Positions 24,262 to 37,200 of a stretch of 64,000 bases of DNA are shown piece after piece. Position numbers and translations under genes: made by a program. The notes under the pieces are model-generated. The model was not told where the DNA came from. It saw only the letters and a program-made list of their open reading frames with translations, and did not search any database. The stretch lies in the NCBI GenBank assembly GCA_013400975.1, contig WBMZ01002655.1, forward strand, positions 1 to 64,000. The letters are read 5' to 3'. Positions within the stretch are counted from its first letter, which is position 1, and each line of letters opens with the position of its first letter. Source of the stretch: Atrichornis clamosus (lineage: Eukaryota > Chordata > Aves > Passeriformes > Menuridae).

Positions 24262-25865
24262 AATTACGGAAGTGTTGAAGTGGGCACAGACTTCTGGAGA
24301 TCATCCAGCCCAACCACCCTTCTTAAAGTAGGACAACTAAGGGCAGTTTTTGAGAGCCATTTTTAGTTGGTTTTTGAAGGATGAAGATTTCTCAACATCC
24401 CTGGGCACCTGTCCTGGTGTTCAGCCACTTTAGGAGTGAAAAATCTTTTGCTTAGGCTTAAATGGATTTTCCTGTATTTCAATGTGTGCCCGTTGCCTCT
24501 TGTTGTGTCACTGGGCACTACTGAAAAGAGACTGTCACTTTACATCTTTCCTTCAGATATTTTTACACACTGATAAAATCCATTTTAAGCCTTCTCCTCT
24601 CTAATTGAAACAGTCTCATCTTTCTCAGAACAGAATGCAGGTGCAGGGCACAGCCAGACAACCATACTTACCAGAGAATAGTTTATGCACAACCACCACT
24701 TTTTATACCTTTTCCCTACTTTTTCCCACTTTTATTCCTCCTAAAATCATCTGAACTCCTCCCTTGTACAGCTTATCACACAACACACTAATTTTGTTGT
24801 AGAAGGCTATCATATTGATCAAGCACAGTTTGGCCTTCTGAAGTTCATGCTTCAGAACTGACAACTTCATGCTGACAACTCCTAGTCACCTACTTGTTCT
24901 TCATATGTTTGGAAATTATTTCCTGGAAGATTTTTTCCATCATCTTCCCAAGGGCCTAAGTGAGGCTGACTGGCCTGCAGTTCCCCAGATCCTCCTTCCT
25001 GAAGACAGGGGGTGACTTTTTTTTTTCTTCCAGTCCTAAGGTGCCTCTCCCAAAATCCAGGACCTTTTAAAGATTATCAAGAGCGGCCTCACAAGTTATC
25101 AGCCAGTTCCCTCAGTGCTCCTGAGTGCACCCTGCCATGTCCCATGGACTGAAGTGTGTCCAGTTTGTTTAAATGCTCCCTAACACCGTCCTCTTGCACT
25201 GAGAGCACGTCTTCCTTGCTCTGGGCTGTCCCTCTGGCCTCAGGGCCCTTGGATTGCTGAAGTCCAGTATTGCAAGGGGAAGAAGGCATTGACCTTTTCT
25301 GTGCCCTTTGCCACCAAGTCTCCTGCCCTCCTACCCCATACACCACCAAGCCCATATTTTCCTTAGTTTTTGTTTTCCTACTAATGTACCTGGAGAAGCT
25401 ATTCTTGTTGCCTTTACCTCGCCTTACAGATTCAACTCCTGGTAGGCTTTGACTTTTCCTACCCCAACCTTTCACTCCCACTCTCAGTGTCTCTGTATTC
25501 CTCCTGCATCACCTGCACCTGCTTCCACCTCTTGCATAATTCCTTTTTCCATTTTAATTTGGTAAGGAGCTCCTTGTTCATCCATGCAGATCTCCTGCCG
25601 CTTTTGCTTGATATTTTGCTCACTGAGATGGACCATTCTAGCGCTGGGAACAGATGATCCTTGAAAATCAACCAGCTCTCCTCGACCTCTCTTTTCTTCA
25701 GGGATGTTTCCTGTAGGATTCTTCCAAGTGCATTGAAGTCCAAAGCCTGCTCTCCTGAAGTCCAAGGCTGCAATCTTGCTTTGAGCCTTGTTCCCTCCCC
25801 TCAGGGTACTCAACCCCAGCAAATCAAATGCTGAAGAGCTGACAAGCACCTTGTTCCCAGCTTGG
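24262..25865 (-). mobile_element. CR1 LINE, 1.6 kb, minus strand
   Basis: This is the longest transposon in the window. Read leftwards from 25,865 it contains the ORF2 linker after the endonuclease, the N-terminal reverse transcriptase, then (after a deletion around 24,650-24,720) the ORF2 C-terminus and a CR1 3' end of the ggttgggctggatgatctcc type at about 24,320-24,280. The final octamer repeats are degraded. The 3'-end type differs from the copies at 14,271 and 17,303, so at least three CR1 subfamily types are present in this 12 kb. Frame breaks and internal loss show it is inactive. The two halves could be two insertions, but their orientation and order match a single element. Confidence 0.92.
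24290..25862 (-). pseudogene. CR1 ORF2 remnant (linker, RT, C-terminus)
   Basis: From right to left, the first frame runs from 25,849 with SAFDLLGLSTLRGGNKAQSK and IAALDFRRAGF. It then shifts frame near 25,740 to ALDFNALGRILQETS, and continues to RRSAWMNKELLTKLKWKK and RWKQVQVMQEEYRD (to 25,460), the linker seen in CR1 ORF2. Another shift leads to NSFSRYISRKTKTKENMG and later to EDGVREHLNKLDTLQSMGHG, followed by LRELADNL (25,089). In place of the usual MGPDG the copy has MGHGR, and the sequence then matches RKEDLGNCRPVSLT near 24,980 and LCLINMIAFYNKIS near 24,800. The catalytic C-box region is missing through deletion. The C-terminal part reads LFSVVPSDTTRGNGHTLKYR near 24,500. At least three frame changes make it a pseudogene. 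Confidence 0.88.
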
Positions 25866-26499
25866 GTTCTGGCATAAGATGCGTATGAAAAGCCAATTCT
25901 TCATGTGCTTGAACGAGAAAAAAGATTGAGTCTAAAAATAATAATAAAAATGATAGATCTTCCTTTGGAAATGTTGGCTGAAACATTTGTTTTTGTCTCT
26001 TTTTTTGTTCCCAAAGGGCTTTTATGAGAATATTTCTTAGTACTTTTACATAACATTTTAAATTGTGTTAAGTCACTGATCAGATTTCTTTGAAGAGAAT
26101 CCTTGTGGGGCTTTTGCAATGCTAGAAAAAGAAGAAAAAAAGGAAAGCATATTCTTTTCTTCCTTTCTGATTGGAAAAAGCCAACCCAAATCAACAGGGA
26201 AATGGTTTAATTTCAGACTCCTAGAGAGATACTAGAAACACTGTCAAAGAAGGAAAAAAAAAACATTTTAAAAGGTACAGCTGATACTTCACGTTCATTC
26301 TGAATGTTTTACATTGTTTTCCTTGTCTACTAAAATGCTGTCAACACTTTTTTAAAGACGTAGATTTAAAATATCCAGCTGAATCAGATCCATAGCCTTT
26401 GTTTGCAAAGAAGAAAAGGCCAGTGTTCCTGAGAGGAGACACAGCATGATGAATTCAGACTGCCACCACTGCCCTGCTTTTTGACAGACATAACTGAAC

Positions 26500-26700
26500 C
26501 AGGGAATTTTTTATTTCTTTCAATGAGTGTAAGAATCATTCTTATTAAGGTTCAGGTATTTCTGCTCATTGCTTAGGGGTTTAAAACTATTTACATCTAA
26601 TTGCAAGTTAGTTAAACTGGACTTCACACAAAATTTGTGCAAAATAATCTGATATTAGATGAAGAGTGTATATAAACACTGCCACAAAAGTCTGTAAAAG
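26500..26700. promoter_or_regulatory. Candidate conserved non-coding block
   Basis: An AT-rich block with words such as aatcattcttattaagg, tctaattgcaagttag and aataatctgatattag. It is CpG-free and not low-complexity. Function is inferred only from texture. Confidence 0.17.
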
Positions 26701-27649
26701 TATGCAGAGTGGTGAATGTGGCTTAAAGGTTTCTGGAAAATGTGGCAAGTGTTGGAATCTGTAAATATGTAAATATTGGTTGAAGAACTTTTCCTCTTGA
26801 ATGCTAAAACTTGCATGTTAACTATCACCAGCAGGATTTTCCTTTCTGCCTTGCAGCCTTTGGGAAAAACAATGTAGAAACATGAAAGAATGCTATTGCC
26901 CTTCTATGGTCATGGGCGTGGTGGACATCATTTTAAATTGCCAATTTGTGTGTGGTGGTCGTTTTGGTACCCCCTGGAATGCCACCTGTGCCTGCTTGAC
27001 TGAACACTGTCCACTTTTATTTCCTGCTTTCCAAGACTCCTGTGCAAACTATTTTCATTTTAGGGCCAGAATGAAGATAATTTTAAAAAGACTTAGTGTG
27101 CAATACCTCTACTGAAATAAATGCCTTTTTTTTTTCTCAAGAAAGCTCAATAGCTTCTCTATGGGGGAATTACTGAGTGACAAGACTTCTTCCCATCATT
27201 GCCTCAGTTTGGCATCTTCACTTAAGTGTCTCACAAGCTGAGTACCAGTCCATAACAAACATTCTTGACTGGCTTTCTAATTGAAACCATTAACATTTTT
27301 TGAGTTTTGTAATACAAAATAAATATTATCCAAATCAGGTTCCAAATATGGGATTTTTTTTTTAATATCTAAAAGTAGCTCTAAACTTGAGAGAAAGAGT
27401 TGTTGTTATTCACTGTATAAGTCACTGGAGCTGTACATTCCAGCACAGATAAATGAAATCTCTGCTGCATTAAACATAGATAGCAAAACACAAAGAAGTC
27501 TGCTTTCAAATCCAGGGAGATTTTCATGCATAAAAGCAAAGCTGCTGAAGTTCTAGCAGGATTAAAAATTGCAAAAATATGCAATTACAACCAAGTATTT
27601 AATAAAATACTATTTAAAATTATTCCACCTTTTAAAAATACTGGTGTCT

Positions 27650-28130
27650 ATTAAAACACAGACACATTCATGTGGCTTTCAAATGCATTCCAGTAGAGTG
27701 TAAACTGAAAAGTCATTGCATTTCATCGCACAATAGTCAGAAGCACAAAATGATGTCGCATTCTAAGCATTCATTAAATGCAGAAATGTGCACTGAGGAT
27801 GTAAATGTTGTATAGATTCTCAGGGAAGTTTATAATTTATATTCCAAACTAAGATTCATATTAAATACCCAGCTTCAAATCTCCTTGGACAGTGCCTCTC
27901 CATAGATTTCTAAAAGTGTACATTTATGGAGTAAATAGAATATTTAATGGCTGCTAGCAGTATGTCAGATTTGTTATGTTTATGGCAGCTGTGGTCATCA
28001 AATATTCATGCTGATGGTTCTTATGCAATGCTGACAGCTTTCTAACTTGTAAAATAAATAATGGGTGAGTGGGAATTGATGAGATAAGTAGACTGCTTTA
28101 TCTAAGAAGGGTGACCAAGCTTTTCTGTGT
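27650..28130. promoter_or_regulatory. Candidate conserved non-coding element
   Basis: A 480-bp AT-rich, information-rich block without simple repeats or transposon similarity. It contains a CAGCTG E-box (27,986-27,991) flanked by tttatgg (a Hox/CDX-type word) and ggtcatcaaatattcatgc, with further atttaatgg, taataatgg-like and cttattgcaatgc-like words. The arrangement resembles developmental enhancers that are conserved among amniotes. I cannot align it, so this is the most attractive of several guesses and not a firm call. Confidence 0.28.
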
Positions 28131-31100
28131 CAGCAAGAAGATTAAGAGTAGCATTCTCAGAGCAAGAGGGAAAATCTAAAGGTGTATTTCTTCAGGTTAC
28201 AAACCAGACACATCTCTTGATCTTGCCATATGTTTTGTTATTTTTCTCACTCTAACTGTCCCTTTCAGCCCCTGGGATTTATTTGTTGGTGTCAGGGTCA
28301 AGTAGTGGAAAAATGACTCACAAGTTTGTTCTACCAGCCAGACTGGGCTGAGATACTGGGTCATGTCAGGCAAACTGGGGGGAGGTTGATAACATTCACA
28401 TAAACCAGTCCCATATTTCTTGCATTAGGCAGTTTGCCCTTGCTCCGGTGAGGGCAAATAAAGGATTTTACCTCTTTCAGGAACATAGAGGATGGTTCAT
28501 TAGAGGCTCTGGTTCTTTTTTTTTCATTGTTTTAATGGATTACACTCCTCAGTGTTGGTACATCTTTAGTACATTGCCTCACTACTACTAGTACTAAACA
28601 GTGTACTTCAGTTTGATAATTTGGCAAAACTGCATTGGAAAAAAGCCACAGGTTAACCAGTTATGCTGTACCATAAGCCAAGATCAGGTCATAGGACATT
28701 TCCAGCACGGATATTCTTCACTCTCTTAATAAATCTTTATTTTATATGAAAGCCATTGTTGTGCAGTAGTTACACATCCTTCATATTATCTGATCTCAGC
28801 ATCTGGCCTTCAGCCCTTCAATTCCTGGAATATCTCTATTATACATCAAGGTAAGAAAAAGTATCTCCACAACAGTCTGGAGAAATACTGTAAGTCCAGC
28901 ACATTGCAAGATCAATGACAGTGACTTAGTCGGAAATTACGGTTCTCTAGAATTAAACTCTAATCTTGCCTTTTAATTCTTTCTGTATGAACTTCTTTAT
29001 CTGTGAGACAACACTTGAAATAATTTTGGATGTCACTAATTTACCTTGTTGTTTCAAGTGGTAAGTTACAGAATCGCCATAAAATTAGTTCAGAAAGTCC
29101 ATGTACAGTGTGATATGAGTTTAAGCAAAACTATATATACAACTTGAAAGCCCAGTTTTCAACCACAAGATAAAATGCTTCAGAACATAAGGTGATTCCA
29201 ATGCTCTTTCCAATAAACACGAGGAGAAAAAAAACCTCACACCAAAATCAAGTGGAACTGTATCCGCATTCCCAAGAACAACTTGCCTCAAATAAAGATA
29301 GTGATGCAAGGGACATTGGGTAAGTCCAACTTTTTATCGCAGACCTTGAAAGATAAGAACGTTACTGAAAGGATAAAAGCCCTAAACCTCGGTGCTGCTC
29401 TCAGACTTATCATAAAGTGTGAGAAACTTGAAGCCTAATCTTGCAAATTTGACTTGGGCAGTGCTGTAGAACAGACTGAACAATAAAAGGGTATAGTTTG
29501 AATCTCTACGTTTTGTCTCATGGAGCTTTCTTTGCAGCATAAACTGCAAAGTTCAATGAGAATGTGCAGTATTAAAAGTTTCCACCAAAATTCCTTTGCT
29601 GGAAGTTGTATTGCCATGACACAAAGAGCATTACAGGACATACAAAAACTTTTGTCATGGACAACTAAGGGATGCCTTCCTGCTAGAGGAGTTTCTCTCA
29701 ATGCTTCAGCAGTCCAACGTTCCCTCACTTCTTGAAGAAGGAGAATCTATCTTCTTGCCCAAACCAAGCTGTTTTCTTCTTACCATCCTGAAATCTATAT
29801 GCTGTATCTTTTTAGACAAGAGATAGCTCAAAGTCAATGTTATGTCCCAGGTGAAGGCATGTTCATCACTCACATTGTTCTAATATCTCTTTAATTTTTA
29901 ATATCGTTTACTAATTACAGAAGGCTATTACAAACATGTAAGGCATAGGGAAGTGAAAACCACAGCCATCTACTAGTCTATGTTCTCTTCCAAGTACAGA
30001 TATTTTTTAAGGAAAAGATGTTCCATCCATCTTTTGACATAACCTAGGTTCTTTTGGGCTTCCTTTCACCAAACACCAAACCCAGAGGAAATTGCCAGCA
30101 CAATTTCACCACCTACGGATCCCAGTTCAACTCTCTTCCAATTTTCTGCAGCCTTTCTGCAAACACTCACCATACTTCCATATTCCTTTTTTACCTTTTC
30201 TGCCCCAGACCAGTTGAGGTTGGCAAGTGTAGATCAGCAAAGGTTCAAAGATAGAGGGCCAAAGAAAGACACATGAAAAGCCTAGCTTCTAGACCCTAAT
30301 AGTGATAACTGTTTTGCAGATGTCTTCTTGAAGAACAAGTCCATCCATTCTCCCCACTTATTCTCTACAATTTTGCCTATCTGTCTTTTACTCCTGATTA
30401 TGATTTTCCTGTTGAACACCTCTTACAATACCATCTAATTACTTGGTTTCTGATTACCATGTCTCCCGGTTGTTCTGTGACCTGTTGTGGTTTCACTTAC
30501 CAAGTTCAGAGAAAAGACTTTGTGGTTTGCAGTCATCTTACTCTCTAGAAGACACTTTCAAACACCAGGCATATTTGACACCTTCTGGTGTCCCAGGATA
30601 ATGCCTGTTTGAACAGATGAATGCTTTTACTATTAACTCAGCCCCTTTGACATTTTTATGTTAAACCAGGCTTCAGAGTTCTAGAGATTTTTCTACTCTC
30701 CACTTCGCTGAGTTCTTTCAGCACTTTTGTTTGCCATAGTTTTGAATAGTACCTCTACCCTGCCATAAAAAAGAAAAATAAATCTGTCTTGAGTAGATGC
30801 CTTCTCAATTGTTCAGTCACATCCATGTTTCTGAAGTGATCCTTTTATCTCTATTCTCACTCTTTTCCAAGTCCTTCTGATGCACTTCAAGGATTTCTTG
30901 CTACTATTTTTCAGTTTTGTGCTTCTTTTCCCCATCCCAAAATGTTTGGCCTTTCCATTTCAGCTCTTCTGATTTCCTCCTTATGCATCTCCCTTTGTAG
31001 TTTAATTTATTTTTATTGCACTAATACAACAGAATTTTCACTTTGGATTGTTTGGTTGAAATAACCTCATGAGCCTTGACAACTAGATGTTCAATGATAT

Positions 31101-32099
31101 TCCTGCTTTCTAAGGTTCTGTTCTGGGTGGGGGTTTTTCCATTATTTTTTCCCCTCTGTAGGATCTAAAAAATTTTGAATATTTCTTTGCTTTTAATATT
31201 ATTTTTTAAAATCTTCCTTCTAAAATACTGTGTCACTGGACTAAGCCAGGATATATTTCCTTCCCCAAAGCTGGGGAACACAATTAGTTTGATGGCCAGC
31301 AGGTCTGTTTGAAGCCAGATTTATACTGTATGAGTAAAATACCACAAATTTTAATAGACTATGACTCCTATTTTTATTCCTTAAGGCATCTAAGAATTCT
31401 CCATGAGCTCCTGTCTTCCACAGAGGACTCAGTCCACCTGCTGAACTGTATGCCCTTTCCCCTCATTTTTTATTTGTAAAATCTACATGCTTCAAAAGAT
31501 CAGCAGCTTCCAAATTAACTTTCACAATGGGAATTTGGGCTGGAAGAAAATTGGTTTCTGGTGGGACAACAGCTGGCCATTACACATGCATCATTTTCCA
31601 GTGAGGTATCTGCTTTCTCCTTCAGGTGGTTTATGGGTTTTATATAATAACTCGTGTGCAAAAATACTTGACTGGCAGTAAAACGTGACTCAGAATTTAT
31701 CAACGCAATTCCTGCATCTAATTCACAGGTCTGTTAATTAGGGCTGTTAAAGTGAGCAAAAGCAGGGAGCCAGCTTCCCACATCAGACTCCCTTTTAATA
31801 CCTGTGCTTAGCCTAAACGTAAGGAGAATTCCTTTACATTGTCCTACACCATATTTTTATTTCTTCTCCTAGAAAGACTGAGCAAATTTTCACAAAATAT
31901 ACAGTTGGTTAATCCAGGCCTACTGGAAATTCTGCAAAACCACATTAAATCAGGAAAGGTGTGTTATAATACGGATGGGAAAATAAATGGTATATAAGGT
32001 AATACAAAAAAGGTACTTTTGGAATAGCAAAATTGATTCACTTCTCACCTAAATCAGCATCAATCAACTTATTCAGCTGAAATTAATAGAATTACATAG

Positions 32100-32526
32100 T
32101 TATCCAAGTGGTGCTAGCAAGAGGGGGATTGGTAGCAGTGTGTATTCAAAAGACCAGTGTTCCTCTAGTTTCTCACAACAGAACAAATCAGGAGAACTAC
32201 CCTTGAGCCAGCAGACCAAAACTAGAGAGGAGAAGCTGTCCATCAGGGGTGAAGAACAAGAAAAGAGGAAGTGCATGGCCTCTAAGGCAGTGACCACCTC
32301 CTCTTCCCCACACACAGTGTCCCTCATGAATGGTACCACAGGTGTGAACAGCAACATGAATGTGACAGCAACCTTTGGTACATGTTCCTGTGAAAAGCCT
32401 TATAAAGTCCTAGCCATCGATGTCCGGGTGGGCACCAACAATTTGCTGGCTCAGACCCTTAGCACAAGGAGCTGGCAACCTTTGAGACTTGAAGGAAGCA
32501 AGCACAGCCAAACCAAAATAGCCTAA
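32100..32526. other. Anonymous stretch open on both strands
   Basis: The plus strand has a 128-codon frame at 32,140-32,526 and the minus strand an 85-codon frame at 32,357-32,100. The plus-strand product has a serine/threonine-rich first half and a second half with VTATFGTCSCEKPYKVLAID, which has some look of a real protein. I do not recognise it. No Kozak-like start, intron or promoter is evident, but an AATAAA occurs just downstream, near 32,560. A decayed retrocopy or retroelement fragment is possible; a chance opening is equally so. Confidence 0.25.
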
Positions 32527-32667
32527 ATACTCAGTGATGTGCAGTAATGCTTCCCAATAAACAATCCCATTTGGCTAAGAGGAAAATGAATACTAATAAA
32601 CCAGCTGAAGCACAATAACATAAATTATTTCTAAGATGCTGAGGAAAATCTAAAATTGTTTTACTAG

Positions 32668-32708
32668 GAGAGAGAGAGACAGACCGTGTGGAAGGAAGGA
32701 AGGAAGGA
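32668..32708. repeat. (GA)n and (GGAA)n microsatellites
   Basis: A (GA)n run at 32,668-32,679 is followed by a (GGAA)n run at 32,690-32,708, both purine-only on the plus strand. GGAA repeats can bind ETS factors in some genomes; nothing here shows that they do. Confidence 0.85.
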
Positions 32709-33949
32709 CTGTGTTATATGCAGTGGCTTTCCTCTCCTGATGGTAAATTACATCCACCCCATCCTTTCCTTTTCTTCCTCTCTGTCTCAATCCATTAGGA
32801 CAACGATACTTCAACACAAGGAAATAAACCTTTAATGAATAGTCTATGAAAGAGTTAACTTACCAGCAGCACATTCAGTCTCAATATGATTTCTCGGAGT
32901 GATCATTCCCTATTCATGTCGTCTATCTCTGTATTCCTGTCTTCACAATTCTTTATTTCTTGCTTTTGTGACGCAACTAATTTTTAAATACAATATGAAA
33001 TAAATACTACTTCAATATGTCTGAGTGACAATTACACTACTTTCTAGGTCAAGCATATATAAGCCATTGTGGGGGCTGAATGCCTTCTCTGTGTGAACAC
33101 GCCACAATTGCATTTCAGATATATTGATGATATTTTACTTTTCTTCCTTTCCTCCCCTCCCATGGTTTACTGTTAAGTTTTTTTTCTCCTTTCTACTGTT
33201 TTATGTCCTGGCTGGGTATATCTTTTAGAAATTTTCTCTAAAAGGTAATTATTGGAAAGCGAGTTCCATGTCAGTTTCTAGACAAAGAATACAAGATGGA
33301 TAACAACCATTATATCACACATATTACCTGTGTTTTCAAATGAATTTTAATAGAAGGCATATCTTAGATTATCATTTATAACAGCTCTCTTTGGTAGAAA
33401 TAGATCAAAATTGAGAGAATAAATTATTGCAATCTATCAAGGTAAAATGTGTGTAGCCACTGTAGTCAAAAGAAATATTTCTTATTTCTATGTATTGATT
33501 CTACAAAGTGCTGAGCATAAGGCCTCTGAAATCCCAGAGTTATGCAGGTGCTCAATTGCAAACCTACAGCCGGTCCCATGGATGTCAGAGACTGAAACAG
33601 CCAGAGAAGAGGGACTGGGGGTGCAACCTGAGTCCTCCAGTTCCTTCCCAGGGTCGCATGGAGGGAGAGACATCACATGGCAGCTACCTGTTTCCTACTG
33701 TTCTGCAAGTGGGGAACAAACTCTCTTCTTGATAAAAGCAGAGAAGGTGGCCACTTCACCCACCCTTCCCGCAAAACTGTCTCTGTGAAACAAGTGACAA
33801 GCTGCCATTCCAGGGAAAAGAGCGAGACATCTGCCTGTAGTAATTTCATCTTGAATTGTGAATTAATCAAATCTCAGAAGTTGAGCTTAGGTGTTACAGG
33901 CTTCTCTGGGGAGCTCAAATTTACCTGAAAGAATTCAAAGAGTTTTAAA

Positions 33950-34290
33950 CAAAATTATAGCTACAATTTAGCAAAGGAAATGTGTATAGTTATGTTTCTT
34001 ATCGCTGGAGTGCTGTAAAATTGAAGCGAATTTTCAATGTAATTCATTCAGAATGATTCTTGTTGAGTAATTATCTTCAATAAAGGTCTGTCAATACAGT
34101 TTCAAGCTATTGTCATTTTAGATCAAATATAAATTAGACAGTATAATGAATTCAGGTACACCTAAACTCAATGTCAGATGAAATTCTTGTATGATAATCA
34201 AGTGAAATAATCATTCTAAGATGATAAAAACAAAAGAATTTAATACAATAACAGTAAAACTCCTTTCTGCATTAAGATAGCATAGATGAT
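33950..34290. promoter_or_regulatory. Candidate conserved non-coding block
   Basis: An AT-rich block with few repeats and many homeodomain-like words (gtaattcattc, gagtaattatc, gataatcaag, ataatcattc). It has no open frame of note. Listed for comparison with other birds only. Confidence 0.18.
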
Positions 34291-37200
34291 TTTGCAAAAT
34301 CACCTGGGGTGTACATCCCAGGTAAATTCAATCTAAAAAAGGTTTCAGGATTGCTCACTAGAAAGAAAGAGCCATTATGTTGGCTGGTGTAAAATAACAT
34401 AGCTTCAAAATAGATAAAATCATGTCTATTTAAACTGGGTGAAGATTTGTCATAGAAACACTGATTTAAGCTTGCCAAGGTATTTAGATAAAGGCTGTGT
34501 AGCCACAGCCACTGACATGGTGTGCTGCCCAAGGGGCTAATTTAACAATATTAATATTTTCTGAGACACAGAGACAATTGTTTAAATACGTCTTGGTTAG
34601 GGCATCACCAGCTGATGCATGGCCTGATACAGTTGAGCAAGAAAGAGGGTCAGTTCAGCAGCTATTATGACTAGACCTGGAAAAGAAGACTGTGCTGAAT
34701 CAGAGGCTAGGTCACAGCTCTCATCAAGTCTAAGGGCAACTGAGTATCTTTTTCCAGGAAGAGCATTTTTCTGACCTACTCAATGGTTTATAGCAAATTG
34801 ACACAAGGCAGCAAAAGCTCATTTTCCTCCATACTGTCCTCTGAGGACAGTGGTGGCACAGCCATCAGGTTGTTATTTTAACAACCTTTAAAGTGAAAAA
34901 AGTATTGAGGGTTTTTTAAGGACATAGAGTCTGTGCTTTTAAGCCCATGCATTGCTATACTGCTGTCTTTATCCTTTCTTTCTATTTCTAACTCTTTGTC
35001 TAAATGTTTCTCAAACCCAGCCTGCCACAAATATTGTTTAAATTTGTCTTAATCTGTAGTAGCCAGATTGCCCCTGCATAACCACAACAACTCAACACGT
35101 TTTGTTTCTTAATAGAAAATTGAGCTAAAAGCCACTGCTTTCATATATCTATAGCTAATAAACAGAGAAAACCCAAGGATAGTTGGAGAAAAGGGGACAT
35201 GTTTAAAAGCTCTTTCTTTACAAGCACAGCAGCAAATCGAAACATGGATGAACCAAAGCAGAAAAGCCAGCAGCCTCAAGCAGTGCTGTACCAGAGATCT
35301 GAAACCAGCATTCAGCTCTTGCAAAAACAGAATAGAAGCTACCAAGAGAGACCTCTCCTGACTCTAAGTAACAGGGAGTGGTGACAATGGAGTCCTGAAA
35401 GACAAATAGCGGCTGTTGAAACGGCTCTTATTTTTTTCAAGTTATTAATAACTGTTCTAAAATCCTCCACAAAGTGTGGTCTTCTCCAGTGTCAGTACAG
35501 CTTACATGCACAATATAAGGCAATGCTTATGACAGGAGGAGTGCCTGTCTGGTAAATACAATTCATCTATCCAAGTGGATCTAGTTAGTAAACAAAGCAT
35601 TTTTAATGGAAGTTTGAGTAGTCAAATCAATCCTAAATGGGAGACTGGTGCTGCAGGATGCTGAGAGTTCTCAACCTCTAAATATGTCCCTGGAGATGTC
35701 CAGGGCCTTGTTGGGTCAGGTCTCTGCCCTCTCTGCATTTGGGGATCATTGAGGTGGATGCCAAGAGAGCTCTTAAAAAACAGGCAAGCATTTTGCGTGA
35801 GTCTGCACAGGCACATGCTGTTAGGTTGGCTCCTTAATGCTTTGCACCTGATATTAAGACTAAATTGTGCTGCTATTTGCAATTATTTCTCTTCTTGGCT
35901 GCTTTAAATCCTTGGTTTCGGTTTGCTGTAAATCCCATCTTTGCTTTGCAGTGCTCCTTGGCTTCAGTTGCTCTATTATTAGTGATAGACTTACTTGTGC
36001 AGTAAATTATCTCAGACAGAAGGCCTGCAGGGTTATTCTTACATTTACCCTCTGCCTGACCGGGGACCAGCAGGAGTCACATACATCCAAGTACCCAGAA
36101 AAGCTGGTTACCCACAGTTCAAAGTAAGGTGTGACCTGTAGTGCACTATTTACTTGCACTTGTGCCTTGATAAACTGTGTCCCAACAGAGAAAAAAAGAA
36201 TTCTGTTTTGAGAGACACTGTAGCAAATACTGATTTAACCCTATTTTCTTGCCTGCATTTGATATTTTATAATAGAGTGGTTAGAATTGCTATTTTGCTG
36301 CTTCTTTTGTTTGTATTACTCATTACATTTTTCCTGTACCCAGGCAGAGCAATCTGGAAAGATTCTTTCATCTGAAACAGTTAAGTGACCATCTATGTGT
36401 ATAAAAACACAGATTTCTTTATGCTTTTACAGACTGCAATATAAGGCAGCATTGTTATAATCACAGGAGAGTGAAATAATGGAATTCCACTAACTTTTAG
36501 CTGAGCATAAAGGAGGTTACATTCCACATTGCCTTTAATCTGTTTTGATGAAACAAATCTACAGTTCATGGCATTCAATAGTGCAAAGGTAGTTGGAAAA
36601 GAAGCTTTTGAAATTATTTTCCCTGATGTAAACTTTGGTGCTGGCTGAACAGCATGAAAAAAAAAGAAGTGCTAAAAACCAAATGTAACAAAACCAAGAA
36701 TATTTACCCAGTAATGTATAATCTGGTTAAGATGTTCTTACCTTTTGTGAAAGCAGAAGTGATCTAGTGAAAGAAATTATTTGAGTAAATAGAACTAGAG
36801 CAATTTGAAGTAAACTCTTTCATTCTTGGAAATTTGGTTGACATCAGTACTACGACCTGGGAGCAGCATGTACAATTATAAAAGCACATACCAGAGAGGC
36901 TGGACTCACAAGTGAGCACCTGTCACTTCCAGCCAGAGGGCTGGACTCTGAGCTGCACTTGACCACACCTCGTGACATCTGTTCATCAGTAGACATCACC
37001 CCCTTCCAGAAGACACCATCTTCTCTCCCACTCCTTCCCATTGCTCAAACACTGCACAGAGGAGAGGAGCGTTGTTGCTCCCTGTTTGCACGGGGACTTA
37101 GAGCATTTGGCCACTTTCTAGGCCACCTGCACTGTTCTTGCAGACCTGAGTAAGCATACCAAGTAGCCACAGCCACCAGCCTAGAGGTGACCATATGACC

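Noticed and set aside
35636..35770. Possible CR1 tail (contains ctggagatgtccagggcctt)
   Set aside because: Only a short resemblance to the CR1 ORF2 end; no CR1 terminal signature and the flanks do not match.
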